The notes under the pieces were generated by a model. That model saw only the letters and a list, made by a program, of their open reading frames with translations, did not search any database and was not told where the DNA came from. A DNA stretch of 64,000 nt from NCBI RefSeq assembly GCF_030272615.1, contig NC_081411.1:153191971-153255970 (forward strand), given 5' to 3'. Origin of the DNA: Cryptomeria japonica. Taxonomy: Eukaryota > Streptophyta > Pinopsida > Cupressales > Cupressaceae. Numbering within the stretch: position 1 is the stretch's first letter; every line of letters starts with the position of its first letter. Shown one piece after another: positions 1 through 11,254 of the stretch. Made by a program: the position numbers and the translations under genes.

Positions 1-276
1 TTAGGTCAAAAACATTAAATGCACTCAGTTCCACTAAACCTTTTTTCCTTTTTCTGCTTTAATCGAGTAACCAAACTTCCTTCATTTACTGACTTGACAA
101 GTTTCCTATATTCACCGACTTGATAGGTTTCCTATAAAGTGCTCCAAAAGACTTTGATAGAATTTCAAACTTACTAATACATCTTAAATATGTAGATTTT
201 AAATTAAGTACATAATAAAATAGGAACTATTAATATTTAACCTTGAGAGAATGCAATCCCTTCATACCTTTATTGA

Positions 277-1140
277 TTAATTTGGAATAGGTACACCTAA
301 CTCGGTAGGTAAGGTGCTTTCATCATTTGACACAATTTCCTTCTTTTTCCAAATCATCTTTAATTTGTCTTTTATTTCTTCAGTGTCTTTTTTTGGTTGA
401 TCTCTGCAATCTCCAGCCAAGTGTCCAACTTTGTGACAATGAAAACATGCCATACCAGGATTTCTCCATGATCTTCGGTTGTTCATCCCAAACCTTATAA
501 AGCAGTTGGCACTTATATGTCCATATCTTCCACAACATTCACACCATATCCTTGTATTGTAATCCCATGGTACTGCAGAATATTGTCGGTAAGGATTTGT
601 GTGAGTTCGGTAACCTCTAGCATTTGCTCGGTGTGCAGACCACATATAGTTCTTTTGCTTAAACCAACACTTCTTGGTACTATGTCCATATCTATTGCAA
701 TTTTTACAAAACCCTTTGAATTTTGTCTTCTGATAATTGTTAACAAACTTTGTCCTACATTGATTAGATGTGTGACCATATTTATTGCAATTGTAACAAT
801 AACCTTTGGACTTAGTGACATTCGGTTGCTTACCTTTTCTGATTTGGCACATGTTGGCAGTGTGAGCTTGATTTCCATAGTGGTTGCAAATAGGCTTCTT
901 TCTTTTGATGTTATTCTTGTTTCCAGCTTGCTTTGATGATTCTCCTCTCTTGGTAGTATGAATTCTCTTCTCGGTAGATTCTTTTCTTTTGTAATCGAGT
1001 CTTGCATCTTTGTTGGGTCTTCTTGTATTCAGTTTCTCATCCAACATATTTGATGCTTCATAACTCTTCTTTAGTGTTTCTTTGGATTCCTTTATTGTTT
1101 CAAGTTCATCGGTCAACCTTGATACTTCAAGTTTCAATGC
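277..1140 (-). pseudogene. RT-A gag, C-terminal part with five CCHC zinc knuckles
   Basis: This is an open stretch of about 287 codons, cut at its upstream end by RT-B. It has a short Lys/Glu-rich coil, a basic linker, and then five knuckle-like motifs. Four are canonical CX2CX4HX4C (starting CYNC, CKNC, CECC and CFHC). The first, CNHYGNQAHTANMC, has Tyr in place of the second Cys. Such knuckles bind retroelement RNA during packaging. Five in one gag is more than the one or two usual in Copia gag. The frame ends at a stop just after 277. The apparent start near 1137 is only where RT-B broke the gene, so the real start lies upstream at about 9470. The ORFs on the opposite strand here (517-936 and others) are shadows. 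Confidence 0.75.
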
Positions 1141-1143
1141 TTG
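1139..1143. repeat. RT-B target-site duplication, left (GCTTG)
   Basis: GCTTG immediately precedes the TGTAGC terminus of RT-B and is repeated exactly at 8944-8948 after its terminal ACA. A 5-bp duplication is standard for LTR retrotransposon integration. Confidence 0.9.
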
Positions 1144-1443
1144 TGTAGCATCCTAAAATTGCGACACTTGCAATTTCAACTGCATTTGGGTCTTCACGAT
1201 GGCGATGCAACACGGAACCTGAATGAGACCCTGAAACTTGTTCATGACATCAAAAACTGCATTTTTTAGCACTCTGGCCTGATCCTCCTTGCACCCTGCT
1301 GTCCCTGGAGGTGGGACCATGGTGCCCAGTGCCCTGGTCCTTCTCTTTTGGGGCATCGGGTCTTTAAGTTTGCAAATTGGAAAATAATGTTTCCTGGTCG
1401 GCCTAAGGTCAGGAAAATCAATCTATCAACCCTAATTGACAAG

Positions 1444-1451
1444 TATATAAA
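1444..1451 (+). promoter_or_regulatory. TATA-like box of the RT-B LTR
   Basis: TATATAAA lies about 300 bp into the LTR, where a U3 promoter is expected. The same octamer occurs at 8049-8056 in the 3' LTR, and on the minus strand at 32615-32622 and 39185-39192 in RT-F. Transcription would start shortly downstream, near 1475. Confidence 0.5.
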
Positions 1452-1896
1452 CTACATTTCCTCTCCCATTTGAGGAGGTCGAAAAGAGGAAGGACATATG
1501 TGTGCAAGAGGCGAAAGCGACATTCAAACATTCAAACATTCAAGCATTCCTTCAAGCAATTGAGCATTCTAAGTCTCCATTCAAGACAAGGATTCAACCA
1601 TTGAAGAGGAGATCACATACAACATACAACATACTACATACATTACACCTTCGCATGTAAGAATACAAACATTCTTACAACAAGGTATCAGTACTTGTTT
1701 ACATTACAAACATTTACATTTACAGCATTCTCATTTCATGGTTAATTCCAAAACCGGGGTTTGACCTAAAGGCAAACCCCTCATCCCTAGTCCTCTCTTT
1801 TTTGTGTGTAGGTTGCAGGTACGCGGCTGTAATTGAAGATTTGGAATCCTTGTGCAGAGACGAACAGATCCCCCTTCATTTCGCGGATTTTTCGGA

Positions 1897-1926
1897 GGAC
1901 CGTGTGCACGCCGGGTGCCATCGTCC
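1897..1926 (+). other. GGAC...GTCC hairpin, LTR copy
   Basis: GGACCGTGTGCAC and GTGCCATCGTCC can pair around a five-base loop (GCCGG) with one internal mismatch. It lies downstream of the TATA box and would therefore be in the transcript leader. Related copies are at 2699-2728, 3323-3352 and 8547-8576, and in RT-F. Confidence 0.55.
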
Positions 1927-2293
1927 TGTCAACTTTCACTCAAATTTGTAGAACAGCACTGTCTCAGCATTTTACTACTAATTCCAGGTCCGCAGCTTCA
2001 TCCCATATCCCTATCTCTGTTTATAAGTGAATCTTTCCTACTTTACATGTATTCCTAGTTCAATCTTTCTATCTACATTCTTTACAAAAGAGGGTATCCT
2101 TGATGTCATAACCCTTGAAACTCATATAGAATCCAATCTTGCATTGTGTGGGATTGGATCTTGTGGGTTTCAACCCCTCTTTTGAATGTAAAGTCTCCCC
2201 TAAGTGAAAACCATCAACCCTAGTGACTCTCCCTTCTCTCTCCTTGGAGTTGGGGAGGGGAGAACTACTAGGGTTCAATTTTTTCGCTTTACA

Positions 2294-2315
2294 TTTTGGT
2301 GAACCCGACGTGAAC
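2294..2315 (+). other. RT-B primer-binding site
   Basis: TTTTGGTGAACCCGACGTG directly follows the LTR. The same sequence sits at the same place in RT-F (38292-38313, minus). It is unlike the Met-type sites of the Copia elements here. I cannot name the cognate tRNA with confidence. Confidence 0.7.
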
Positions 2316-3480
2316 ATCCTCATTTTGATTATTCATGGTTAGATCTAAAAATTTTGTTTCCTTAATTACATTTCCATGTTTGATCTTTTGCAAATTTTAG
2401 AGGTTAATTGCATAAAAACCCTAAAATTTTCTTTTTAAGTAATTAAACTTGTGAAATGTTTAATTGTTAATGCGTGTTTCAGATCTACCCTTCTATTGCA
2501 AATTGTCAATTCATATTTGTGCTTTAATTCTGAAAATTAAGTGGTTAAATGTCAAAACCCTAATTTTTAAGACCTCCTTGATTCAACCTTTGACTGATAA
2601 TTTCACTAATCAAAACACTTCCAAATCGGCTGTAACTTTGGATTCCACAATAAAATCACAATATCTTTCATCCCTGAAAATTTGGAAAAAAGTTGCGAGG
2701 ACCGTGTGCACCCCGAGCGCCATCGTCCTTGACAGTTTTTTCGAAAATTTGGGAGCTAGATCTTACTGTATTTTTCTGCTAAAATCCAGAATTTTGGCTG
2801 ATTTTATCAATTTTAACACTTTCAAAATTAAAGTCAAAGTTGGTCTAGCGATTGCTTGGATTGAGGCTTCTAATCATTCAAAAAATTATTGAAATTGAAA
2901 TTCATATCAAAATTGTGTTTCTTACTGCCCTAAATCTGAAAAGTGTGTTGGCATTCATTCGAAATTTCAGTGCTTTATTCAAATCTTTACAATTTGTGAC
3001 TTTTGAAATTAAGTGTTTAATTGCAACAACCTTGATTTCCACTTTCAAATTTGAATTTTGCATGAAATTGAGTCAATTTTAAAATTTCAAAGCCTGCATT
3101 GCTTTCAGCATTCCCTCTAAAATCATAAAATTCAAAATTTCAGTTTCCCCCTCTTTTTCAAAATTCAAATTTTACATTTTTTCAACAATCTTGGTAGGGT
3201 TCAATTTTGAGATTGCAACTTTAATTTGGCCTATCTACAGATCGTAAAATCACTCAATTTTTTCAGATTAGCTTTAAAATCATCATAACTTTCATCCCTG
3301 AAAATTTCAAAAAAAATTGCAAGGACCGTGTGCACTCCGTTCACCACAGTCCCGGACATTTTTTTCGAAATTTCGGGAGATTGTCTTGATTGCATTTAAC
3401 AGCTTAAATCTAGGAGATTGGCTGATTTTATTGAAATTTGCTACCTCTAAAATTCAAAATCTTCTCTCTCTCTTTAGTGC
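2316..3480 (+). other. RT-B untranslated leader with two diverged copies of a roughly 200-bp unit
   Basis: There is no coding gene; the short ORFs here are AT-rich chance frames. Two segments, about 2606-2830 and 3247-3460, share the order: ATCAT/ATC-rich stretch, TTTCATCCCTGAAAATTT, GGACCGTGTGCAC hairpin, TTTTTTCGAAA, GGGAG, and a GGCTGATTTTAT tail. They are diverged duplicates, and RT-F has both as well. The hairpin copies are at 2699-2728 and 3323-3352. The second is more decayed in RT-B. Confidence 0.65.
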
Positions 3481-6400
3481 ATGAGTTTTACAACAATAAG
3501 TCCTACTTACACTATTCCCGTTAGACGAAGCCTTAGAATTAAGTCTTTCCAAGGTTTAATTACTGAGGAGATGGAACCTAATTTGAATGGCTTTTTTAAC
3601 GAGGACATGGTTAATTCCTCTAATCCTCTTAATGATGAAGAAGCTCTCCATGAGGTTTCTGTAGAACAACTTTCAAAATTGGATAACCAATTTGATGATT
3701 TTCGACAATGGATGTCTCAAGAATACCCCGATAGTCAAGCTCTTCCTTTAATTGAGGGTCTAAAACGTATGCTTCAAAGTGATAAGAATGGAATTGATAT
3801 TTTGCGTGGTATTGCACACATTGTGGATTCGAATGTGATGCCTATGAAGAGTTGTGCCGAAACCTTAGGTTATACACAACCTCCTACTCAAGTTAATCAT
3901 TCTATTCCTTTGACAACTCCTATTGCTAGTATACCTACTTTTACATCAAACATAATGACTACTTCAATGCAAGACATTCCTCGTATGATCACTAGTCATG
4001 GGGGCAATCCCTCTTCTTCAATCAACCCTCTTCCTTCATTCAATCCGACTTCTTCATTCATTCCTTCAATGAGTGTTCCTATTATATCTCCACAAATGAA
4101 CATGACGCAAGGTGGCAATTCATTTAACCCTTCCATTCCTCCTTGTAGTGTTCCTCCTTTCCAATCATCTCCTATGACTAACTATCATAGTGTCCCACCA
4201 CCTTACTCTCTACCTTCTTTCAATAACATAACACATCCATCACAATCTAACACGTCTAATATGAACTCTTCGACTGAAGCGACCATTAACAATCTTGCAC
4301 AAACTGTTTCTTCTTTACACCAACAAATTGCCTCTATGAATCAATCTAAGTTTAGTGTGCCCACATTTGATGTTGCGAGCCCACTTTCTCTTGACATTGT
4401 TCGAGCTATCCCCCCTAAACATGTTGAAATTCTGCATTTGGAGCTTTATAATGGTAAGGGTGATCCTCTAACACATGTTAAGACCTTTCAAACAATATGT
4501 ACTGATTTTGCTTATGACCAAAGGTTGCTTGCAAAACTGTTTACTAGAACATTAAGAGATAAAGCCCTACAATGGTATTGCTCGTTGCCTTCCTATTCTA
4601 TTACTTCTTTCAAACAACTTGCAAATGCTTTCATTCAACAATTTCAAAACAATATAAGTCCTAAAGTTACTTTGATTGATTTAATGCATTGTAAACAAGG
4701 TGTTAAAGAAAAAGTGACTGATTTCATTGGTAGATATAAGCATTTGTATGCTCAAATTTCTTTTCCAATGCCTGACAATGATATTCAAAGAATCTTTATT
4801 TCTAATTTACAAAAAGATATTAGAGAAAAACTCCTATTTTCTGAGTTTACTTCTTTCCAACAGTTGTGCGCAACTCTTCACAATTATCAACTGACTGTGA
4901 GTCAAATGGAACAAGCAAATCCTATGGCTCTGAGTGATAAGGGTGATAGTAGTCAACAACCATTTGGGAAGTTTAAACCAAACATAAAGTCCATTAAATT
5001 CAATGAAAACATCATCAACAACAATGTGAATGCGGCATCAAGTGTGCCTCCTATTTCTATGTTTTTCAAGAAAGAAAGAAAGTTTACTCCTTTGAATGAA
5101 TCATTGCATAGCATTATGAATAAGTTATTGGAACAAAATGTGCTTACTCTTCCTCCTATAAGGCAAATAGATCCTGCAAAGATTAACTCACCCTATTTTG
5201 ATAACAAATCTTTTTGTCAATTTCATCGTCAACCTGGGCATGATATTGAAAAATGTTTTGCTTTAAAGGGTAAAATTCAAGATATGATTGATAATAATAC
5301 TATTTCTGTTTCTGGAGTGAATGATAAAGGCAACACATCTGTAGCTCCTCCTAACCAAAATCTTCAGATTTTTACTAATCCATTACCTTCTCATACCTCT
5401 AATGTGATTGATACTAATGATTCCTCTGTCTCACTTGATGATCTTGTGTCTATGACTCCGAATGTGATTAACTTTGTGGAGCAGCAGAAAATCCCTAAAG
5501 AACCTTCCATCACCTTTGATTCCAGTGAAACTATCAGGGCACCTGATGGTCCTTTATATATAGTTGCAAAAGTCAAGAATACACCTTGTCGTGGAGTGCT
5601 TATTGATCCTTCTTGTATGGTTAATATCATTACTGAAGAATTTCTTTTTACTTTGCAATTGAATTAAGTGATCTATGATGAAACAAATATGGTTGTGAAA
5701 CTATTTGATGCATTTTCTTCTCCTGCAATTGGTTCTATTACATTACCTATTGAGGTCCATAACAAATCCCTTGATGTGGACTTTTCTATTATTCCATCGT
5801 CCGAACAATTTCGTGTGAAGCTAGGCTATCCTTGGCTATCTTCCATGAAAGCTATTGCTTCTCCTATTCACAAGTGTTTGAAATTTCCCCATAATGGTGA
5901 AGTTGTTACTGTCAATCATAGTCTCTTTAAACCAGCTGAAAGAACTTCTAGCGTTCCTATTGATTACTTTTGGCCTAAACAATTCCAATCTCTTCCTCCG
6001 CGAAGTGATCATCTTTTTAAATCTTATCAAAAGTGGAAGAAAGATATGATCCTATCTCTAAGTGAACCTAGAACACCCAAACTTGACATTCCTATCATTC
6101 TTGAGAAGGAAGTTCTTCCTTTGAAAGATAAAACTAATGTCTTTCCTCAAGAAGATTCCCAACCCATCCCTATGGATGTGACTATGCCTATATCTAATAA
6201 ACTTCCTAAAAGTAGACCTATACCTCCTCGTCATGATGGACTTGGTCTCCTTCCTAAACCAAATATTCCTCCCTTATATGGAGCAGTTCCTCCTCCTTCC
6301 TCTTATGGAGAGAAGAGACCTTCCTCTTCTCCTATTATACAACCTAAGAGACCACAACCTAAACACCCAAGTGATAAGGATGAGAACATTCCTCCTCCTC

Positions 6401-6924
6401 AATCTTCTCAACTTCCTACTAAGACTAGACAAAATCGTTCTGCATGTGAACGCCGACGAAAGCATCATCTTAGAGCTTAGGCAGTTGCTTTTCAAACTTT
6501 GCAATCCCCAAAAACACCTTCAGCCAATATTATTCCATTTTCTCCTCAGCCGACAATTGAGTCGAAATCTCCTAAACATAAGATGCATGATGGTCTTGAT
6601 CCTGTGCGAGTTAAAGATCCTATTTTTATAAATCTTGATGATGATATAAATGAAAATGTTATTCATGATGAAAATGTTACTCCTGTTCATTCTGATAGTG
6701 AATATGAATATGTTGATGTTGATAACCATTTATCTAACGAATTTTCTAAAGCACTTATCCTAGCTCCTAGACAAGAACACCGTGGCTTGGGGTATGAACA
6801 TAGCCCTTGTTTGGATCTTGTGATAGCTCCATCTGCTGTGTTGGATGTTCCTCCTCTAGCGTGTTTCCTACCTTCCCAAAATATTGATCAGCAAGATCGG
6901 GGGGTAGATGACATGCTAGACTAG
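3481..6924 (+). pseudogene. RT-B gag-protease polyprotein, two in-frame stops
   Basis: It starts MSFTTISPTYTIPVRRS. A long Ser/Pro/Asn-rich linker is followed by a Ty3-type gag capsid region (LELYNGKGDPLTHVKTF onward), a CCHC-like motif (CQFHRQPGHDIEKC, spacing C-X2-H-X4-H-X4-C), an aspartic-protease-like segment (GVLIDPSC) and a Pro-rich basic tail. The frame stays open across 1148 codons except for TAA at 5665-5667 and TAG at 6478-6480. At both sites RT-F has CAA or CAG, so each stop is a single C-to-T change. No downstream polymerase is present. The stops would remove the C-terminal part of the protease-like domain and the basic tail. The second codon of the usual protease triad differs (DPS instead of DTG/DSG). 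Confidence 0.85.
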
Positions 6925-7650
6925 TTCATTAGCATAGCAGACTCTCTCCTCCTCTCTTTTGTTACTTCTTCTATGTGTTATTCTCATTCTTCTATTTGTT
7001 GTCCTTAGTGTTGTCTACTTGAGGACGATGCAAAACATTGAGATCTCTTTTGGTCTCTCTCATGTTGACTCAAAAGACACATGTGTTCCCTTCTTCTAGG
7101 TGACCTTCCTTGATTGGGGAATGAAGAACAATTTATGCATACATACATATGATATACATGAATTATCATATGGAATACTGACCCCGAGGAAAGCGAAGTC
7201 ACCTTGTGCTTTGTGTTTCGTGTCTATTATCCTTGGGCTTATCTCACACTTGGGGGCTAAATCCTTGTGATAACGTGCTCCTTTCTCATCTCTTATATGT
7301 ATCACTACCTTAAAGCAATCACCCCCGGTGAGGAATGTGCGATCGCTTTAACGTAGGGGGGCATACATCCCGTCCATATCTTTTCAAGATACTTGAAAAT
7401 TTCTTGACAAATTTAGCTTTGCCTTGAAAATTTTTGATATCTTTCTTGAATGAATCATAGTGAGGGAACCTTACTACTGATAGTCATGGTTCTCCCTCAT
7501 GATCTTCCCTTTTACTTTGTCAATCAAAGTCGTAAGATCCTTAGTCCACTGGGAGCTTGGTTTATCTTGCCTCCTTGATGTGGTGAAAGTCTTTCAATGT
7601 TGTTTCCTTGTACTTTACCGGAAGTATGAGCGTACGCTTATACTCCCGCT
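6925..7650 (+). other. RT-B 3' noncoding region
   Basis: About 0.73 kb without coding potential. It holds an imperfect hairpin (7310-7350: TTAAAGCAATC against GATCGCTTTAA, with the CACCGGGGGTG-type core better kept in RT-F) that is conserved in RT-F at 33282-33329. Conservation of a noncoding hairpin in two copies suggests, but does not show, a role in RNA processing or packaging. Confidence 0.5.
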
Positions 7651-7665
7651 AAAGTGGGGGCTAAA
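7651..7665 (+). other. RT-B polypurine tract
   Basis: AAAGTGGGGGCTAAA immediately precedes the 3' LTR, the expected position for priming plus-strand DNA. RT-F has the matching tract on the minus strand next to 32974. Confidence 0.75.
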
Positions 7666-8943
7666 TGAAGTGTCCTAAAATTGTGACACTTGCAATTTCG
7701 ACTGCATTTGGGTCTTCATGATGGCGATGCAACACGGAACCTGAATGGAGACCCCGAAACTTGTTCATGACATCAAAAACTACATTTTTCAGCACTTTGG
7801 CCTGATCCTCCTTGCACCCTGCTGTCCCGGGAGGTGGGACCATGGCACCCAACACCCTGGTCCTTGAGGACTAGGGCACCCAATGCCCTTGTCCCCCAGG
7901 ACCATGGCATTCAGCACCCTGGTCCTTGGCCCTATTTTGGGCCCGGTCTCTTTTGGGGCATCGGGTCTTTAAGTTTGCAAATTGGAAAATAATGTTTCCT
8001 GGTTGGCCTAATTTCGGGAAAATCAGTCTATCAACCCTAATTGACAAGTATATAAACTACATTTCCTCTCCCATTTGAGGAGGTTGAAAAGAGGAAGGAC
8101 ATATGTGTGCAAGAGGCAAAAGCGACATTCAAACATTCAAACATTCAAGCATTCAAGCATTCCTTCAAGTAATTGAGCATTCTAAGTCTCCATTCAAGGC
8201 TAGGTGTTGCATTCAAGACAAGGATTCAACCATTGAAGAGGAGATCACATACAACATACAACATACAACATACTACATACATTACACCTTCGCATGTAAG
8301 AATACAAACATTCTTACAACAAGGTATCAGTACTTGTTTACATTACAAACATTTACATTTACAGCATTCTCATTTCTTGGTTAATTCCAAAACTAGGGTT
8401 TGACCTAAAGGCAAACCCCTCATCCCTAACCCCCCAATCGTCCTGTCTTTTCTGTGTGTAGGTTGCAGGTACGCGGCTGTAATTGAAGATCTGGAATCCT
8501 TGTGCAGAGACGAATAGATCCCCCTTCGTTTCGCAGATTTTTCGGAGGACCGTGTGCACGCCGAGCGCCATCGTCCCGTCAACTTTCGCTCAAATTTGTA
8601 GAACAGCACCATCTTGACATTTTACTGCTAATTCCAGGTCTACAGCTTCATCCCGTATCCCTATCTGTGTTTATGAGTGAATCTTTCCTACTTTACATGT
8701 ATTCCTAGTTCAATCTTTCTATCTACATTCTTTACAAAAGAGGGTATCCTTGATGTCATAACCCTTGAAACTCATATAGAATTCAATCTTGCATTGCGTG
8801 GGATTGGATCTTGTGGGTTTCAACCCCTCTTTTGAATGTAAAGTCTCCCCTAAGTGAAAACCATCAACCCTAGTGACTCTCCCTTCTCTCTCCTTGGAGT
8901 TGGGGAGGGGAGAACTACTAGGGTTCGATTTTTTCGCTTTACA
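7666..8943 (+). repeat. RT-B 3' LTR
   Basis: Aligns to the 5' LTR (1144-2293) but is 128 bp longer, mostly because it has three instead of one GC-rich palindromic unit (7836-7863, 7867-7894, 7898-7925) and an extra stretch near 8200. It begins TGAAGTGTCC instead of TGTAGCATCC and ends GCTTTACA. ORFs such as 8103-8384 and 8173-8403 are within the repeat and are not genes. Confidence 0.9.
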
Positions 8944-8948
8944 GCTTG
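8944..8948. repeat. RT-B target-site duplication, right (GCTTG)
   Basis: Exact partner of 1139-1143. It sits within the RT-A gag reading frame. Confidence 0.9.
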
Positions 8949-9473
8949 ATTGTCACCATCTTTCATATTTGCTTCATGATGTGCATAACCTAGTTGATCT
9001 GAGAGGTTTTGTTGGATTCCAATCATCCTTGTGATTTCATCATTCTTATTAGACTTCAAGTTGTTGTTTCTCTCTTTCTAGATCTCTTACTTTATCCTCG
9101 ACTGTCCTCAATACATCAAGATTTTCAGTCATATGTGTGTTGAAATGTTCATGTTCTCTTTTCATTGCTTTTAGTTGATCAGCCAGTGCTTTGTTCTTTT
9201 CTTTCAATACTCCAATCATTTCTTCAGTCTCTTCAAATATACTGTTCTCAGATGATGTCTCAATTTGTTCCACTAACTCTTGAGAGTCCTACAAATCATC
9301 AGATAATCTTCTTCTCACTTTCAGAGATTTTTTCATTTGTCTTTGCATGTCTGCAATCACTTGATTAGCATGATCCAGCTCTTCTTGCAGATACACAATC
9401 CTCCGAGATTGTTTATAGCCTTCCATTGATAAGATCTTTCTCTTTAGGAAGTTAAACCCTTTTCCAAGATTGA
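8944..9473 (-). pseudogene. RT-A gag, N-terminal coiled-coil part
   Basis: This is the upstream half of the RT-A gag, directly after the primer site. Conceptual translation gives a long Glu/Lys/Gln-rich heptad-like region, as expected for a multimerising gag coiled coil. It is broken by an in-frame TAG at 9289-9291 and by a stop plus frameshift near 9050-9059. The last segment (8949-9059) is in register with the zinc-knuckle half at 277-1140 once RT-B is removed. There is no intact start-to-stop gene. The assignment rests on position after the primer site and on the similar coiled-coil gag segments of RT-C and RT-G. Confidence 0.7.
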
Positions 9474-9488
9474 AGCTTTGATACCAAT
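9474..9488 (-). other. RT-A primer-binding site (Met-tRNA type)
   Basis: On the minus strand this reads ATTGGTATCAAAGC, directly abutting the LTR end. It is one base away from the common plant Copia primer site TGGTATCAGAGC, which is complementary to initiator-Met tRNA. Confidence 0.75.
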
Positions 9489-10677
9489 TGTTAGGCCCAA
9501 TATGGAAAGCTAATGTACTGAGAGGGGAGGGGTGAATCGGTACTTCAAAACTTTTCTTCAAAAATAACTTTACTGTTATGCATAAACCGAATAGTGCAGT
9601 AACACAATATAAAGCTAAAACAAATAGATAACAATCATACATGATTCACTCCATAACATATATATTTTGGTTACGCAGAAACTCTTGGTTAGAGAGAAAA
9701 ATTGTGGTGGGGATGGCACCCACAACTTCACTACTGCAATAATAAAGAGTGCTTGGTTAGAGCTAAATGTTTAGCTATTTCTAATAGCTTACCTTGTTAG
9801 GAGTATCAAGATCTGTTAGATCTACCTTGCTAAAGGATTTTACAACACAAACTAAATGTTGCACCTGGTTAGAGGCTTTACAATTTATAGACTTGATTAG
9901 AGTTTTTAACCTTGTTAAAGGTTTCTCTTACAACTTCAAAATATTACAATAAAATCATTACAAATATCTACAACTTTACATCTGGAATGTTATAGCAGAT
10001 TATATGTGCTCAGAATAAGATTACCTTGCTTATAGCATACCTCGGTAACCCATATAGTAACTTGGTAAACCCTTTTGTTTACTCTATTCTTTGACTATTC
10101 TCTGAAATCCTTCTCGGTGACCTCTGTGTCTGTATAATAGTCATAACACTTAGTGCTTTCACATGTCTTGCTTCATATATTTCTATATCTTCCTTTCTGT
10201 CATGCTACATGTATATTTCTGATCTTAATCCATGTTGTATAAATAGATCTCTTATGACGGTGATCCATTCATTGCTTCGATCTTACAAATATGTTTTATC
10301 AAATGAATAACCATGCAAAATGTTTCATTGGTTAGATGACCTCAAAATCATACACAATCTTTAAGTGCAATTTCCAATGTGATAACGGTTAGATGTTCCT
10401 CGATCTTGTAACATGTTTCCATATGTATGTCCAGGTTCAATGAATCTAGTAACACGTTTCACTCGGTGTATATCAACTTGGTGTGTCATCTTTGCTGCAC
10501 GGTAGACATGGAATGATACTCTGTAGACAGCTCGGTGTATACTACACTCTGTGACTACTTTCTTCTATAAGCGACTGGACTGTTCATACCAACTAAATAT
10601 TTCAGTAGATATGACTGACTAGAGTATATAGAATAACTTTGAACATAAAACTAATGGCAACTTGCTAAGTAGTAACA
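9489..10677 (-). repeat. RT-A 5' LTR (outer edge tentative)
   Basis: In plus coordinates the LTR begins TGTTAGG next to the primer site and contains the G-rich/TGAATC motif seen near the inner end of the other Copia LTRs here. The outer boundary is placed at AGTAACA (10677) because that pairs with the TGTTA terminus and gives about 1.19 kb, close to related LTRs. No second LTR is visible in the window to confirm it. Small ORFs inside are not genes. Confidence 0.6.
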
Positions 10678-11254
10678 AATTCTCTATCAAATTGTGGTCA
10701 AAATTGGAGGAACAATGGTGCCCAAATGCCCTTGTCTAGAAAGTTCCATTGTCCATAAAAAAGCCCTCAAGTCCAATTAACTTTGATGAGCTTCAGAGGG
10801 GTATTTTGTCTCAAGATCCTAATAACTTTTAGGTCTTCTATCTCTATGTGGAACGTATAGCTAAATTTGCAAGATGGGGAGATGGTGTGGTTGTGGCTAT
10901 ATAGGGGTTTTCTTTAGTCAACCCTATGTTTTTGTGATTTCCACCTCTACAATTAGCCAATGTTAAAACTAGAATAATACGTTTTCTCTTGAGTATTGTG
11001 TGTCTAAGATTGCTATGAGCTAAAATGCATAAAAGTAAACTAGAGTCCTACTGAAGAGTGTTAGAGAAAAACCCTAAATCATATGATTGAATGTAGATTG
11101 TAAGCTAATTTAGAATGCATGAATCACGTAACTTGAAATGATAAAATTGTATTTGAAGCTTAATCATAGTTATATGAGAACAAAATGAAATCACAACCCT
11201 TTAGGGAGAGGTACAATTCAATCATCAGTAAAGTTGTACTCTTTAATTGATCCT
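10678..11254. other. Old noncoding DNA between RT-A and RT-C
   Basis: No coding potential. Features such as GGTGCCCAAATGCCC and a TATATAGG box near 10900 recall a decayed Ty3-type LTR, and GGTGCCTAAGCACC with similar flavour occurs on the other side of RT-C near 18870. I cannot define element ends. Confidence 0.35.

Larger units (their letters stand above)
1144..2293 (+). repeat. RT-B 5' LTR
   Basis: Runs from TGTAGCATCC to GCTTTACA. It contains a GC-rich imperfect palindrome (1313-1340), a TATA-like box (1444-1451), a run of ATTCAAAC-type short repeats near 1520 and a strong GGAC...GTCC hairpin (1897-1926). The 3' LTR of the same element and both RT-F LTRs align along the whole length. Confidence 0.9.
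1144..8943 (+). mobile_element. RT-B: complete Ty3-like gag-protease retrotransposon without reverse transcriptase
   Basis: A 7.8-kb element with two LTRs (1144-2293 and 7666-8943), a primer site, a 1.2-kb leader, one long gag-protease frame now broken by two stops, 0.7 kb of 3' noncoding sequence and a polypurine tract. No reverse transcriptase, RNase H or integrase motif occurs between the gag-protease frame and the 3' LTR, so it is non-autonomous by structure rather than by decay. RT-F on the opposite strand is a second copy with the same organisation. The GCTTG duplication marks insertion into RT-A. Its LTRs differ by several indels, so it is older than RT-F. Confidence 0.9.
1..10677 (-). 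mobile_element. RT-A: Copia-like LTR retrotransposon, split by RT-B and truncated at the window edge
   Basis: The element reads right to left: a 5' LTR (about 9489-10677), a Met-type primer site, then a gag with a coiled coil and CCHC zinc knuckles, running off the window at position 1. RT-B interrupts the gag between 1144 and 8943. Removing RT-B and one copy of its GCTTG duplication brings the gag frame back into register, which proves the nesting order. The 3' half and the 3' LTR lie outside the window, so I cannot tell whether it carried pol or, like RT-C and RT-G, a non-pol second ORF. The coiled-coil and multi-knuckle gag resembles theirs, which makes the second option plausible. Confidence 0.8.

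Noticed and set aside
8103-8708. Several 65-95-codon ORFs in the RT-B 3' LTR, repeated in the RT-B 5' LTR and RT-F LTRs
   Set aside because: The frames are not kept between LTR copies (indels shift them), so there is no sign of protein selection.
9474-9488. tRNA-like words (GGTATCAAAGC and similar) at several places
   Set aside because: They are primer-binding sites complementary to a tRNA 3' end. No cloverleaf or tRNA gene surrounds them.
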